Assembly (NCBI GenBank): GCA_005503055.1
Contig: SCOX01000002.1
Coordinates: 1-64,000, forward strand
Direction: 5' to 3'
Length of the DNA stretch: 64,000 nt
From: Lysobacteraceae bacterium P
Lineage (GTDB): Bacteria; Pseudomonadota; Gammaproteobacteria; Xanthomonadales; Xanthomonadaceae
Under the pieces are notes generated by a model. The model was not told the DNA's origin. It did not search any database and was given only the letters and a program-made list of their open reading frames with translations. Shown here one piece after another: positions 1-8,988 of this stretch; the first letter of the stretch is position 1; each line of letters starts with the position of its first letter. The position numbers and the translations under genes are program-made.

Positions 1-60
1 CCGCGCATCTTACAGCACCTTCGAAGTTCGTCAACCGCCCTTCGATTCCGCCGCTTCAAC

Positions 61-99
61 CGCGCCCCGCTTCGATCAACTTCACCTCAGCGGGGCGCG
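61..99. repeat. 11-bp perfect inverted repeat at the window edge
   Basis: Arms CGCGCCCCGCT (61-71) and AGCGGGGCGCG (89-99) flank a 17-base spacer. There is no U-run on either side, so it is not a clear intrinsic terminator. The rest of bases 1-218 shows no convincing gene. A TTGACT at 154-159 could be a -35 element for the next gene, but its -10 is weak. Confidence 0.5.
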
Positions 100-218
100 C
101 ATTGTGCACATGCGTTCGCACTTTGGGAAGGGGGTCGGTAAGAGATTCGTCTATTGACTCGTCGCGAGTGCTGCCGGATGTTCGCGCTCTTCCTTCGTGC
201 CGTCTTCAGGAGTCCTGC

Positions 219-665
219 ATGACCGCCCTTCGCCTGCTGTTCGCCTGCTGCGGCCTGGCCCTTTCTGGCTGCGCCAGCGGTGCCGATGCCTGGGTCGAAC
301 TGAACGGCCAGCGCTATTCGGTGGAAGTGGCCGACGACGACGCAGAACGCGCCCGCGGCCTGATGTTCCGGGACGAAATGGCCCCGGACCACGGAATGCT
401 CTTCATCCACGAGCGCCAGGAGCCCCTCGCCTACTGGATGAAGAACACCAAGCTCCCGCTCGATATCCTGTATTTCGACTCGGGGCGGAAGCTGGTCTCG
501 CAGCAGCGCGACGTGCCGCCCTGCTCGCTCGGCGACGGCTGCCCGCCGTACCCGAGCAACGCGCCGGCGCGTTACGTGCTGGAGCTCAATGCCGGTGAAG
601 CCGCTCGGTTGAAGCTGAAGGACGGGGCGCAACTGACTTTCGGCCCGGGACTCGCCGGCCCCTGA
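219..665 (+). CDS. DUF192 family lipoprotein
   Basis: This 148-residue protein matches the DUF192 family, a small single-domain fold whose function is not settled. The N-terminus is a lipoprotein signal peptide with lipobox LSGC, so Cys18 is the likely lipidated residue; Ala19-Ser20 after it favours the outer membrane. The DUF192 core follows, with the typical run [12 protein letters not shown], a Gly-Met-Leu-Phe strand and YWMKNT. The ATG at 219 is preferred over an upstream in-frame ATG because CAGGAG lies 7 bases before it and the signal peptide starts there. It is convergent with the rubredoxin gene. Confidence 0.85.
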   Translation: MTALRLLFACCGLALSGCASGADAWVELNGQRYSVEVADDDAERARGLMFRDEMAPDHGMLFIHERQEPLAYWMKNTKLPLDILYFDSGRKLVSQQRDVPPCSLGDGCPPYPSNAPARYVLELNAGEAARLKLKDGAQLTFGPGLAGP

Positions 666-690
666 GCCGCGCCGGCTCCACGGGCCCGGA

Positions 691-882
691 TCAGAGCGGC
701 ATCATCTCGAAATCGTCCTTGGTGACGCCGCAGTCCGGGCACGTCCAGGTGTCGGGCACGTCCTCCCAGCGGGTACCGGGGGCGATGCCCTCTTCCGGCA
801 GGCCCTGGGCCTCGTCGTAGATGAAGCCGCAGACGACGCACATCCAGGTGCGGAAAGTGGTGGTCGCGGCGATCTCGGACAT
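691..882 (-). CDS. rubA: Rubredoxin
   Basis: This is a 63-residue mononuclear iron electron carrier. Both zinc-ribbon-like knuckles that hold the Fe(SCys)4 site are present: CVVCGFIYD near the N-terminus and [11 protein letters not shown] near the C-terminus. The aromatic and acidic residues between them ([11 protein letters not shown]) are typical of the family. Rubredoxin usually passes electrons to alkane hydroxylases or to peroxide- or NO-detoxifying partners; no such partner is adjacent. A longer upstream reading frame exists, but the family length fixes the ATG at 882. CATTAT lies exactly six bases before the ATG, which suggests a leaderless transcript. It is divergent from thiE. Confidence 0.93.
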   Translation of the reverse strand: MSEIAATTTFRTWMCVVCGFIYDEAQGLPEEGIAPGTRWEDVPDTWTCPDCGVTKDDFEMMPL

Positions 883-951
883 GGGCGGATAATGCGGGGA
901 TTGCGGAACGCGCATTGTCCCACTGCGTCCGCGCCCACGGAAGCATCCCGG

Positions 952-1620
952 ATGAACTCGCCCAGGCCGCCGCGCGGCCTCTATGCCATCACGCCGGACG
1001 ACGGCGATACACAACGCCTGCTCGCACGGGTGGAAGCCGTGCTGCATGCCGGCGTCGCCTGGCTCCAGTATCGAAACAAGGCCGCCGATCCCGCCCTGCG
1101 CGAGGATCAGGCACGCCGCCTGCTCCCGCTGTGCCGCCGCTTTGGCGTGCCACTTGTCGTCAACGACGACTGGCGGCTGGCCGCAGAGATCGGCGCCGAC
1201 GGCGCGCATGTGGGCGAAGACGACGGCGAACTGGCCGCGGCTCGCGCCTGTCTGGGCGAGAACGCCCTGCTGGGTGCGTCCTGCTATGACGACGTCGCAC
1301 GCGCGCGAAACGCGGTCGCGGCCGGTGCGAGCTACCTCGCTTTCGGCGCCTTCTACCCTTCGCCGACCAAGCCCAACGCACGTCGCGCCATGCCCGATCT
1401 TCTGCGCGATGCCGCGTCCCTGGGCCTGCCTTTGGTGGCGATCGGCGGCATCACGCCGGACAATGCGCGACCTCTGGTCGATGCGGGCGCCGACCTTCTC
1501 GCAGTGATTTCGGGCGTGTTCGATGCGCCCGATCCTGCCGCCGCCGTGCGCGCATACCGCGCATGTTTCGACCGGCGCGACATGCCCCCCCCCATCTCCA
1601 CGGATCACTTCACGCCATGA
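952..1620 (+). CDS. thiE: Thiamine-phosphate synthase
   Basis: ThiE joins hydroxymethylpyrimidine pyrophosphate to thiazole phosphate to make thiamine phosphate in the cytosol. The 222-residue protein is a TIM barrel with the pyrophosphate-binding LQYRNKA, the VNDDW strand, the [11 protein letters not shown] segment and the phosphate-binding [11 protein letters not shown]. The stop overlaps the hemL start (ATGA at 1617-1620), so the two are translationally coupled. A run of nine C residues at 1585-1593 lies near the 3' end and makes the last few residues prone to frameshift. thiC is also in this window, but about 26 kb away and separately regulated. Confidence 0.93.
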   Translation: MNSPRPPRGLYAITPDDGDTQRLLARVEAVLHAGVAWLQYRNKAADPALREDQARRLLPLCRRFGVPLVVNDDWRLAAEIGADGAHVGEDDGELAAARACLGENALLGASCYDDVARARNAVAAGASYLAFGAFYPSPTKPNARRAMPDLLRDAASLGLPLVAIGGITPDNARPLVDAGADLLAVISGVFDAPDPAAAVRAYRACFDRRDMPPPISTDHFTP

Positions 1621-2909
1621 ACCACGACCGCTCGCACGCCCTGTTCTCCCGCGCCCGCGAACTCATCCCCGGCGGCGTCAATTCGCCGGTGCGCGCATTC
1701 AAGTCGGTCGGAGGTGAACCATTCTTCGCACAGAGCGCGGAAGGCGCGTTCATTACCGACGTCGACGGCAATCGCTACGTCGACTACGTCGGTTCCTGGG
1801 GCCCGATGATCGCGGGTCACGCGCATCCCCAGGTGCTAGCGGCGGTCGCGGAAACCATGCGCAACGGACTGAGCTTCGGCGTGCCCAACGCGCTGGAAGT
1901 GACCATGGCCGAGCGCATCACGAAGATCGCGCCGAGTTGCGAGATGGTGCGCATGGTGAACTCCGGCACCGAAGCGACGCTGTCGGCGATCCGCGTCGCG
2001 CGCGGCGCGACGGGGCGTTCGCGCATCGTCAAGTTCGAAGGCTGCTACCACGGCCATGGCGACAGCTTCCTGGTGAAAGCCGGCAGCGGCGTGATGACGC
2101 TGGGCCTGCCGAACTCGCCTGGCGTGCCGTCGGCGCTCGCCGACCTGACGCTGACGATCGCCTACAACGACTTCGATGCCGCGACGATACTCTTCGATGA
2201 AGTCGGCGGCGACATCGCCGGCCTGATCATCGAACCCATCGTCGGCAATGCGAACTGCATCCTGCCGCGCGACGGCTACCTGCAGCATCTGCGCGAGCTG
2301 TGCACGAAGCACGGCGCGTTGCTGATCTTCGACGAAGTGATGACCGGTTTCCGCGTCGCACTCGGTGGCGCGCAGGAGCGTTACGGCATCACGCCGGACC
2401 TGTCGACGTTCGGCAAGATCATCGGCGGCGGCATGCCGGTGGGCGCGTACGGCGGTCGCCGCGACCTCATGGAACAGGTGGCGCCGAGCGGCCCGATCTA
2501 CCAGGCCGGCACGCTCAGCGGCAATCCGGTGGCGATGGCGGCGGGGCTTGCGACGCTGGATCTCATCCAGGTTCCGGGCTTCCACACCGATCTGGAGCGC
2601 CGCACGAACGTGCTCTGCGACGGGCTGGAATCGGCCGCACGCGAAGCCGGCATCGCGTTCACCACCACGCGTGCGCCGGGGATGTTCGGCCTGTATTTCC
2701 GCGAAGGGCCGGTGGAGACGTTCGACGACGCCAAGGCTTCCGACACCGCCCGTTTCAACCGCTTCTTCCACGCGATGCTGGGCCGCGGCGTGTACCTTGC
2801 GCCGTCCGCGTTCGAGGCCGGATTCGTGTCGAGCGCGCACGGCGAGGCGGAAATCGCCCATACCCTGAACGCGGCGCGCGAATCGTTCAAGGAAATCGCA
2901 GGCGCCTAA
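1617..2909 (+). CDS. hemL: Glutamate-1-semialdehyde 2,1-aminomutase
   Basis: HemL converts glutamate-1-semialdehyde to 5-aminolevulinate, the committed tetrapyrrole precursor, using PLP/PMP. The 430-residue length is normal for the family. Visible family features are the start [19 protein letters not shown], the PLP-phosphate site [15 protein letters not shown], and the Schiff-base lysine in [14 protein letters not shown] (Lys267). The ATG at 1617 overlaps the thiE stop. The pair links thiamine and heme precursor synthesis in one transcript, an arrangement seen in related gammaproteobacteria. A hairpin terminator follows at 2938. Confidence 0.97.
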   Translation: MNHDRSHALFSRARELIPGGVNSPVRAFKSVGGEPFFAQSAEGAFITDVDGNRYVDYVGSWGPMIAGHAHPQVLAAVAETMRNGLSFGVPNALEVTMAERITKIAPSCEMVRMVNSGTEATLSAIRVARGATGRSRIVKFEGCYHGHGDSFLVKAGSGVMTLGLPNSPGVPSALADLTLTIAYNDFDAATILFDEVGGDIAGLIIEPIVGNANCILPRDGYLQHLRELCTKHGALLIFDEVMTGFRVALGGAQERYGITPDLSTFGKIIGGGMPVGAYGGRRDLMEQVAPSGPIYQAGTLSGNPVAMAAGLATLDLIQVPGFHTDLERRTNVLCDGLESAAREAGIAFTTTRAPGMFGLYFREGPVETFDDAKASDTARFNRFFHAMLGRGVYLAPSAFEAGFVSSAHGEAEIAHTLNAARESFKEIAGA

Positions 2910-2937
2910 GCCGCGTTTCCATCCCGCAACATGCAAA

Positions 2938-2968
2938 AAGGCGGGCGAGCATGACGCTCGTCCGCCTT
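2938..2968. terminator. Bidirectional terminator between hemL and argD
   Basis: Arms AAGGCGGGCGAGC and GCTCGTCCGCCTT form a 13-bp stem with one G-T pair and a 5-base loop. An A-run on the left and a T-rich CTTCTTGCTT on the right let it serve both converging genes. Confidence 0.85.
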
Positions 2969-3001
2969 CTTGCTTGTCAGGCACCGATGGTCGCGAGCCC
3001 G

Positions 3002-4228
3002 TTACGGCTTCGCGAACGCGTGCAGCGCCGAACGCAGGCGCGAAAGACCCTCGGAAATATCTTCGTCGCCGATGTTCAGCGCCGGCACGAAGCGCAGCAC
3101 GTCCGGACCGGCCTGCAGCAACAGCAGGCCGTGATCGACGCAAAGGTCGAGGATCTCGCCGGCCTTGCCCGCATGCGCCTCGCGCAACTGCGCGCCAAGC
3201 AACAGGCCGTGGCCGCGGATTTCGGAAAACAGGCCCAGTTCGGCGTCGATCTCGGCCAGCGCGTCGCGGATCGCGAGCGACTGGCGCTCGACGTTGGCCA
3301 GCACTTGCGGCGACGAGATCTCGCGCAGTGCAGCGCGCGCGACCGCCGCCGCGAGCGGGTTGCCGCCGAAGGTGGTGCCGTGCGCGCCGAACTGCATGGT
3401 GTCGGCGGCCTTCTCGCCCACCAGCATCGCACCGATCGGAAACCCGCTTCCCAAGGCCTTTGCCAGCGTCACCACGTCCGGCGTCACGCCGTATGCGTGG
3501 CAGGCGAACAAATGGCCCATGCGCCCCATGCCGCACTGGATCTCGTCGAACATGAGCAGCGCACCGAAGCGATCGCACAGCGCGCGCAGGCCGAGCAGGA
3601 ATTCCGACGTCGCCGGCGTCACGCCGCCCTCGCCCTGGATCGGCTCGACCAGCACGGCGCAGACGTCGCCGGAGGCCATCGCCTGCTCGGCCTTGGCGAG
3701 GTCGTTGAAGTCGCTGTAGACGAAGCCCGGCGGCAGCGGCTCGTAGCCTTCGTGGTACTTCGGCTGCGCACCGGCGGTGACGGCGGCGAGCGTCCGGCCG
3801 TGGAAGCTGCCGCGGAAGGTCAGAATGCCCCGCTGCGCCGGGGCGCGGCCCTGCGCGGTGGCCCACTTGCGCGCGAGCTTGATCGCCGCCTCGTTGGCCT
3901 CCGCACCGGAATTGCAGAAGAACACGCGCTGCGCGAAGCGCGAGGCGGTCACCAGTTCTTCGGCCAGGCGCAGCGGCGGCTCGCTGACGAAAACGTTGCT
4001 GGTGTGCCACAGCTTGCCGGCCTGCTCCGTGAGCGCCGCCACCAGCGCCGGGTGCGCATGACCCAGCGCGTTGACCGCGATGCCGGCGCCGAAATCGACG
4101 TATTCGCGCCCGTCGCGGTCCCATACCCGCGCACCGCGACCATGATCCAGCACGATCCGGCGCGGTCGGTACACCGGCAGGTAATAGCGTTCGGACAGCG
4201 AGAACAGGTCGGCGGAGGAAGCGGTCAT
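3002..4228 (-). CDS. argD: Acetylornithine/succinylornithine-type aminotransferase
   Basis: This 408-residue class III (fold type I) PLP aminotransferase most resembles ArgD, which transaminates N-acetylglutamate semialdehyde in arginine synthesis. Visible features are HTSNVF, the PLP-phosphate site CNSGAEANEAAIK, the HGRT loop, FDEIQCGMGR and the PLP lysine in TLAKALGSGFP (Lys257). Succinylornithine (AstC) or succinyldiaminopimelate transamination cannot be excluded by sequence alone. The ATG at 4228 is the family start; the longer upstream frame is not homologous. Its -10-like GACAAT lies about 30 bases upstream, so unlike several neighbours it has a 5' leader. It is divergent from the channel gene. 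Confidence 0.9.
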   Translation of the reverse strand: MTASSADLFSLSERYYLPVYRPRRIVLDHGRGARVWDRDGREYVDFGAGIAVNALGHAHPALVAALTEQAGKLWHTSNVFVSEPPLRLAEELVTASRFAQRVFFCNSGAEANEAAIKLARKWATAQGRAPAQRGILTFRGSFHGRTLAAVTAGAQPKYHEGYEPLPPGFVYSDFNDLAKAEQAMASGDVCAVLVEPIQGEGGVTPATSEFLLGLRALCDRFGALLMFDEIQCGMGRMGHLFACHAYGVTPDVVTLAKALGSGFPIGAMLVGEKAADTMQFGAHGTTFGGNPLAAAVARAALREISSPQVLANVERQSLAIRDALAEIDAELGLFSEIRGHGLLLGAQLREAHAGKAGEILDLCVDHGLLLLQAGPDVLRFVPALNIGDEDISEGLSRLRSALHAFAKP

Positions 4229-4367
4229 GGCGTTCGGGCGGAGAGGCGGAAAGCGACATTGTCGCCCATCGCAGCGGTCCGTTCGAATCCTCCGGCGCGA
4301 TCGGACCGCGACGGGTTGGCGTGGCCTGCACGAGCGCCTGCGCACAATCGGCCGCAGGAGGATGCCC

Positions 4368-5240
4368 ATGTCCCTGCTGATGGAGCCGCAGCTCCGCCCC
4401 GCGACCGAGACAGGTTGGCGCGGCCGCTGGTTCGACATCGTGTTCCGCCACGACACGCGGCGTTCGCGCAACTTCGACCTGCTGCTGATCGTGGCGATCC
4501 TGACCAGCGTCATGGTCATCATGCTCGACAGCGTGGCGCGCATCCACGCTCGCCATTCCGGGGTGCTATACGTGCTGGAATGGGGTTTCACGGTGCTGTT
4601 CACCGTGGAATACCTGCTGCGGCTGATGGTGCTGCGCAATCCGTGGCGCTATGCGCTGAGCCTGTGGGGACTGATCGACCTGCTCTCGATCCTGCCCACC
4701 TATCTGTCGCTGATCCTGCCGGGCAGCCAGAGCCTGCTGGCGCTGCGCATCGCGCGCATGCTGCGTTTGTTCCGCATCCTCAAGCTCACGAATTACGTCG
4801 AGGAGGGCGGCGTGCTCATGGGCGCGCTGTGGCGCAGCCGACGCAAGATCTTCGTGTTCGTGTGCGCGGTGCTCACCATCACGGTGATCTTCGGTGCGCT
4901 GATGTACGTGGTCGAAGGCCCGGAACACGGCTTCGCCAGCATTCCCACCAGCATGTACTGGGCGGTGGTGACGATGGCGACGGTGGGATTCGGCGACATC
5001 GCGCCGCAGACCACGCTGGGGCGTTTCATCACCTCTCTGTTGATCCTGATCGGTTACAGCATCATCGCCTTGCCCACCGGCATCTACACCGCCGAACTGG
5101 CCAGCAGCCTGCGCGAGGCCAGCCACGACACGGGCCATCTCGATCGACGCGGCTGCTCCCGCTGCGGGCTGGAGGGCCACGATCCGGCCGCGCACTTCTG
5201 CCGGCACTGCGGACAGGCGTTGCCGTCCGCGACCGGCTGA
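4368..5240 (+). CDS. Voltage-gated-type potassium channel subunit with C-terminal zinc ribbon
   Basis: This 290-residue inner-membrane protein has six transmembrane segments. S4 (about residues 121-143) carries a basic residue every third position (RIARMLRLFRILK), and the pore loop has the K+ filter TVGFGD (205-210) followed by an S6 with ALPTGIY. After a short linker the cytosolic tail ends in a four-cysteine zinc ribbon: C263-x2-C266 and C278-x2-C281. The start at 4368 is chosen because AGGAGG lies six bases upstream; an in-frame ATG at 4362 abuts that sequence. The ribbon may act in assembly or metal sensing, which is inference. Confidence 0.9.
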   Translation: MSLLMEPQLRPATETGWRGRWFDIVFRHDTRRSRNFDLLLIVAILTSVMVIMLDSVARIHARHSGVLYVLEWGFTVLFTVEYLLRLMVLRNPWRYALSLWGLIDLLSILPTYLSLILPGSQSLLALRIARMLRLFRILKLTNYVEEGGVLMGALWRSRRKIFVFVCAVLTITVIFGALMYVVEGPEHGFASIPTSMYWAVVTMATVGFGDIAPQTTLGRFITSLLILIGYSIIALPTGIYTAELASSLREASHDTGHLDRRGCSRCGLEGHDPAAHFCRHCGQALPSATG

Positions 5241-5249
5241 AGCACCGCG

Positions 5250-6098
5250 TCAGCGCGGTTTGCGCGCCAGCTGCGAATCGGTGAGGAACAGGTCCGGCAG
5301 CAGGTGGGTGCTGTTCGGGTCGACCGCGTACCGGCTGAAATCGGTAACGCCGGCGGCGAAGAGGACGTCGTCGTCGATCAGGAAATGGCCGTAGTACTCG
5401 TCCGACGGTCGCGTCAGCACCACGTGCGCGGCATCGGCGACGATCTCCGGCGTGCGGCATTGTTCCGTGCGTACGCCGGGAATCATGTTGATCGCGTCTG
5501 TGGCGATCACCGTGCGCGGCCACAGCGCGTTGACGGCCACGCCCTGCGGACCGAACTCGGCCGCCAGGCCCAGCGTGACGAAGCTCATGCCCATCTTCGC
5601 CAGCGTATAGGCGGTATGCGGCGCCCACCATTTCGGATCCAGGTTGAGCGGCGGCGCGAGCGAAAGGATGTGCGGATCGGCCGCCTTGAGCAGGTGCGGC
5701 AGGCAGGCCTGCGCGCACAGGAAACTGCCACGCGCGTTGACCTCCTGCATCAGGTCGTAGCGCTTCATCGGCGTGTCCAGCGTGCCCCGCAGCCAGATCG
5801 CGCTGGCGTTGTTGACCAGAATATCGATGCCGCCGAACGCCTCGACGGTCGCGGCAACGGCCGCCTTGACCGCATCTTCCTCGCGGATGTCGCATTGAAG
5901 CGCGAGCGCCTTGCCGCCGGCAGCTTCCACTTCGGCGGCGACGGTGTGGATCGTGCCGGGCAGTTTGGGATTGGGCACGGCCGACTTGGCGGCGATGGCG
6001 ATGTTGGCGCCGTCGCGCGCGGCGCGCAATGCGATGGCGCGGCCGATGCCGCGCGAGGCACCGGTGATGAAAAGCGTCTTTCCGGACAGGGTGCGCAT
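5250..6098 (-). CDS. Short-chain dehydrogenase, HSDL2-like
   Basis: This 282-residue NAD(P)-dependent SDR has the Rossmann cofactor motif TGASRGIG (12-19), NNAS (96-99) and the catalytic set Ser146, Tyr164 and Lys168 (YTLAK). The stretch around Ser146 (ILSLAPPLNLDPKWW) resembles the hydroxysteroid dehydrogenase-like 2 group rather than FabG. That group is linked to fatty acid or sterol metabolism, but its substrate is unclear. The ATG at 6098 has GGAGGACGC just upstream; a longer frame has no support. It ends ten bases from the convergent channel gene. Confidence 0.88.
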   Translation of the reverse strand: MRTLSGKTLFITGASRGIGRAIALRAARDGANIAIAAKSAVPNPKLPGTIHTVAAEVEAAGGKALALQCDIREEDAVKAAVAATVEAFGGIDILVNNASAIWLRGTLDTPMKRYDLMQEVNARGSFLCAQACLPHLLKAADPHILSLAPPLNLDPKWWAPHTAYTLAKMGMSFVTLGLAAEFGPQGVAVNALWPRTVIATDAINMIPGVRTEQCRTPEIVADAAHVVLTRPSDEYYGHFLIDDDVLFAAGVTDFSRYAVDPNSTHLLPDLFLTDSQLARKPR

Positions 6099-6182
6099 GG
6101 CGCGTCCTCCTTGGTTGTCCAGGGCCGCGCCGCTGGGGCGTACGGCTTGCCTTGTCATGGCGCGCTCGTCACGGCGCGCTCG

Positions 6183-6848
6183 TCACGGCTTGGGCCCCTG
6201 GCCTTCGTTGTCTTCCCATTTCAGCAGGCGCCGCGTTACGAACCGGTAGACCGGTTTGCCGGTGGCGAACCACGCCTCGCGCAGCCACGAATGGCGCTTG
6301 AGCACGCGTCGTTCAACCGGCGTCAACGCCTGCGGACAATAGGTGCGTTTGTGTTTGAGCAGGTGGCGCAGGTCTTCGCGGGCCAGCAGGCGCATCCAGC
6401 GCGAGCGTGGGTCGCCGAGCGTGGCCAGTTGGAAGTCGACGATGCCGGGTCGGCCGTCGGCCAGGACCAGCCAGTTCGCCTCCTTGGCCAGATCGTTGTG
6501 GGCCAGGCCGCGGCGATGCAGTTGCTGAAGCAGGCGCCGCGCCCGTCGGAAATAGGCAACGTCGCCCCGCGGCGGGCGCTGGTACATCGCCGCACCGTCG
6601 AGGTAGCTGCGATCCAGTCTGCGTCCGTCCCAGCCCCGCAACTGCGGCATGTCCGGCAAGCCCTCCGCGCGCCGCAGTGCGCGGGCCTCGCGCCGCGCCA
6701 GCCACCACGCCGGAATGCGCAACCATGCCGGCACGTGGCCCAGGTCGCGACGCACGAACACGCCGTTTCCATCGCGCATCAGGGCGATGCGGCCGAAGCT
6801 GTCGGCCTTCAATGCCTGGATCTCGATGGCGTCGGTGCGGTCGGGCAT
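6183..6848 (-). CDS. Small protein-kinase-fold phosphotransferase (RIO/lipopolysaccharide-kinase-like)
   Basis: This 221-residue protein carries the catalytic core of a minimal kinase. HRRGLAHNDLAKEANWLV resembles the catalytic loop, with Asp119 and Asn125, and IVDFQLA is an atypical DFG equivalent with Asp138. The N-terminal lobe is short and lacks a clear glycine-rich loop. It could phosphorylate a protein or the lipopolysaccharide inner core; sequence cannot decide. TACACT sits exactly six bases before the ATG, so the mRNA is probably leaderless. It is divergent from the DedA fusion gene, whose products act in the envelope. Confidence 0.75.
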   Translation of the reverse strand: MPDRTDAIEIQALKADSFGRIALMRDGNGVFVRRDLGHVPAWLRIPAWWLARREARALRRAEGLPDMPQLRGWDGRRLDRSYLDGAAMYQRPPRGDVAYFRRARRLLQQLHRRGLAHNDLAKEANWLVLADGRPGIVDFQLATLGDPRSRWMRLLAREDLRHLLKHKRTYCPQALTPVERRVLKRHSWLREAWFATGKPVYRFVTRRLLKWEDNEGQGPKP

Positions 6849-6966
6849 CGCGCCAGTGTACGGAATCGCGATGCCGCATCCGATCCGGCGCTCGCACGAC
6901 GGGTCTGCACGATCGGCCGAACGTCACGGGGCACTTCAGCCATCGCGCCGTCATGTGGCCGCTGCC

Positions 6967-6972
6967 TATAAT
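6967..6972 (+). promoter_or_regulatory. Consensus -10 box directly before the DedA-PAP2-LssY start
   Basis: A perfect TATAAT lies six bases before the ATG at 6979, so transcription should begin at or next to the A of the start codon. I see no good -35 and no Shine-Dalgarno sequence. Confidence 0.7.
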
Positions 6973-6978
6973 CGCCCG

Positions 6979-8988
6979 ATGGAACCGGCCTGGATCGAAA
7001 GCGCGACCGCATGGATCGCGGCAAACCCCACCGCCGCCGGCGCTGTCATTTTCTTCATCGCCTTCTGCGATGCGGTGGTGCTGCTGGGCATCGTCGTGCC
7101 GGCGCTGCCGCTGCTGTTCGCGGTGGGCGCGCTGGTGGGGCTGGGCCACATCAGCGGCCCTTATGCGCTGGTGTGCGCCACGCTGGGCGCGTTCCTCGGC
7201 GACGGACTGAGCTACTGGGTCGGCAAGCGCTGGGGAGTTCAGCTGCGAAGCCGCTGGCCGTTTTCGCGCTATCCGCAGTGGCTGGATCGCGGCGAGGCGA
7301 TGTTCCGCCGGCACGGCACCAAGAGCATCTTCATCGCCCGGTTCGTCGGCGCCGTGCGACCGTTCGTGCCGGCCATCGCCGGCATGCTGCACATGCCGCT
7401 GCGCCGCTACGCGCTGCCCAGCCTGATCGCCTGCATCGCGTGGTCCGCGCTGTTCCTCGCACCGGGCTGGGTGTTGGGGCGCTCCTACGATGCGGTCGCC
7501 GCCGTGGCCGATCGCCTCGCGCTGGTGCTGGGCGCACTCGCGGTCGCCGTCGCACTGGTGTGGGCGGTGGTGCTGTATACGTGGCGCTGGTTCGCCGACC
7601 ACGCCGATAACCTGCTCGCGCGGGCCCTGCGCTGGACACGCCAACACCCGCGTCTGGGCCCGTACGCGGCAGCGCTGATCGATCCGAACCGGCCTGAATC
7701 GCCCTCCCTGCTGATGCTGGCCGTCTGCCTGCTGGCGATCAGCTGGGCCTGGTTCACGCTGCTGGCGACGCTGCTCGCCAGCGGCGGGCCGCTCGCGATC
7801 GACCACACCATCCACGAATTCATGTGGAGCCTGCGCAATCCGCTCGCCGACCGCCTGATGGCGGCGCTGGCCTGCATCGGCGATGCGTCCGTACTGGGTC
7901 CGGCAGCGCTTGTGGCACTGGCCTACCTGGTCTGGCGCAAGCGCTGGATGGCGGCGGCGCATTTCGCCGCGGCCATCGTGTTCGGGCTGGTGCTGACCTC
8001 GTTGCTGGAAGCGGCCATCGACATGCCGCGGCCGCCGACCGCGCCGGCGGGTTTCGGCTTTCCGTCGGTTGCCGTGACGATGTGCACCATCGTCTTCGGC
8101 TTCTTCGCGGTGTTGATCGCGCGCGAGTTGCCCGGCCGCACGCGCGTTTGGCCGTACCTGCTGGCAGGCGTGGTCACGACAGTGGTCGGCTTCGCGCGGC
8201 TGTACCTGGGCGCGCACTGGCCCAGCGACCTGGTCGGCGGCACGCTGTTCGGCGTGCTTTGGTTGCTGGCGCTGGGCATCGCCTACCGGCGCCACGTCCA
8301 GCGCTCGTTCTGGATGCGACCGCTCGCATGGCTGTTCTACGGCACCTTCGCGATCGCCGCGCTGTGGCATGCGCCCCGAACGGCGGACACCCTGCTCGCG
8401 CGCTTCGCCGCCGCGGCGCCGACATCGGTGATGGACCACGAGCAATGGTGGCGCGACGGCTGGAGCGAGCTCCCCGCGCAGCGCAACGAGCGCGACCAGC
8501 GCCGCCGCTGGCCGCTCGACCTCCAGGTCGCCGGTCCGCTGGAACCTTTGCAGCAGCGGCTGGAAGCCAGAGGCTGGCACGTGCAGCCGCAGGCGGACTG
8601 GGTCGCCACGCTGGGCTTGCTGGACGACGACGCCTCACCGCACGACCAGGCGGTGCTGCCGGCCACGCTCGACGCCCAGGCCGAAACACTGCTGATGCTG
8701 CACGACGGCGCCAGCGAGGGCGAGCAGTTCGTCCTGCGCCTGTGGCGCGCGCCGGTGCTGCTGGACGACGGCACGCCGCTGTGGCTCGGCACCAGTCAGA
8801 CGCTGCGTCTGAACAAGCCGCTGGCCGCCGCCGCGCTGTGGCTGCCGACCAACGACGACGGCCGCGCACATGCCTTGGTGCGCGAGGCGCTCAAGGACCT
8901 GGACACGACCGAAAGCGCGCACCCGCACGGTGACACGACCGTGCTGCGCGTGCGCACCGCGCAACCCGGCGAAGCCTCAGGGAAGTAG
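6979..8988 (+). CDS. DedA / PAP2 / LssY fusion membrane protein
   Basis: This 669-residue inner-membrane protein joins three parts. Residues 1-200 form a DedA (SNARE-associated/VTT) domain with the conserved FIARFVGAVRPFVPAIAG segment, a family implicated in lipid carrier flipping. Residues about 245-435 form a PAP2 phosphatase-like bundle. The rest is a soluble LssY-type domain. The PAP2 motifs are incomplete: the first-motif lysine is Glu344 (before RP 351-352), and PSGH reads P362-S-V-A365, losing the catalytic histidine. The third motif R407-x5-H413-x3-D417 remains. The stop overlaps the convergent LON-domain gene by 12 bases. Confidence 0.88.
   Translation: MEPAWIESATAWIAANPTAAGAVIFFIAFCDAVVLLGIVVPALPLLFAVGALVGLGHISGPYALVCATLGAFLGDGLSYWVGKRWGVQLRSRWPFSRYPQWLDRGEAMFRRHGTKSIFIARFVGAVRPFVPAIAGMLHMPLRRYALPSLIACIAWSALFLAPGWVLGRSYDAVAAVADRLALVLGALAVAVALVWAVVLYTWRWFADHADNLLARALRWTRQHPRLGPYAAALIDPNRPESPSLLMLAVCLLAISWAWFTLLATLLASGGPLAIDHTIHEFMWSLRNPLADRLMAALACIGDASVLGPAALVALAYLVWRKRWMAAAHFAAAIVFGLVLTSLLEAAIDMPRPPTAPAGFGFPSVAVTMCTIVFGFFAVLIARELPGRTRVWPYLLAGVVTTVVGFARLYLGAHWPSDLVGGTLFGVLWLLALGIAYRRHVQRSFWMRPLAWLFYGTFAIAALWHAPRTADTLLARFAAAAPTSVMDHEQWWRDGWSELPAQRNERDQRRRWPLDLQVAGPLEPLQQRLEARGWHVQPQADWVATLGLLDDDASPHDQAVLPATLDAQAETLLMLHDGASEGEQFVLRLWRAPVLLDDGTPLWLGTSQTLRLNKPLAAAALWLPTNDDGRAHALVREALKDLDTTESAHPHGDTTVLRVRTAQPGEASGK

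Noticed and set aside
1836-4556. 906-codon - strand frame across hemL and argD
   Set aside because: It crosses two well-supported genes in other frames and the terminator between them.
2300-5284. 994-codon + strand frame across hemL, argD and the channel
   Set aside because: Same reason: it spans several real genes and the hemL terminator.
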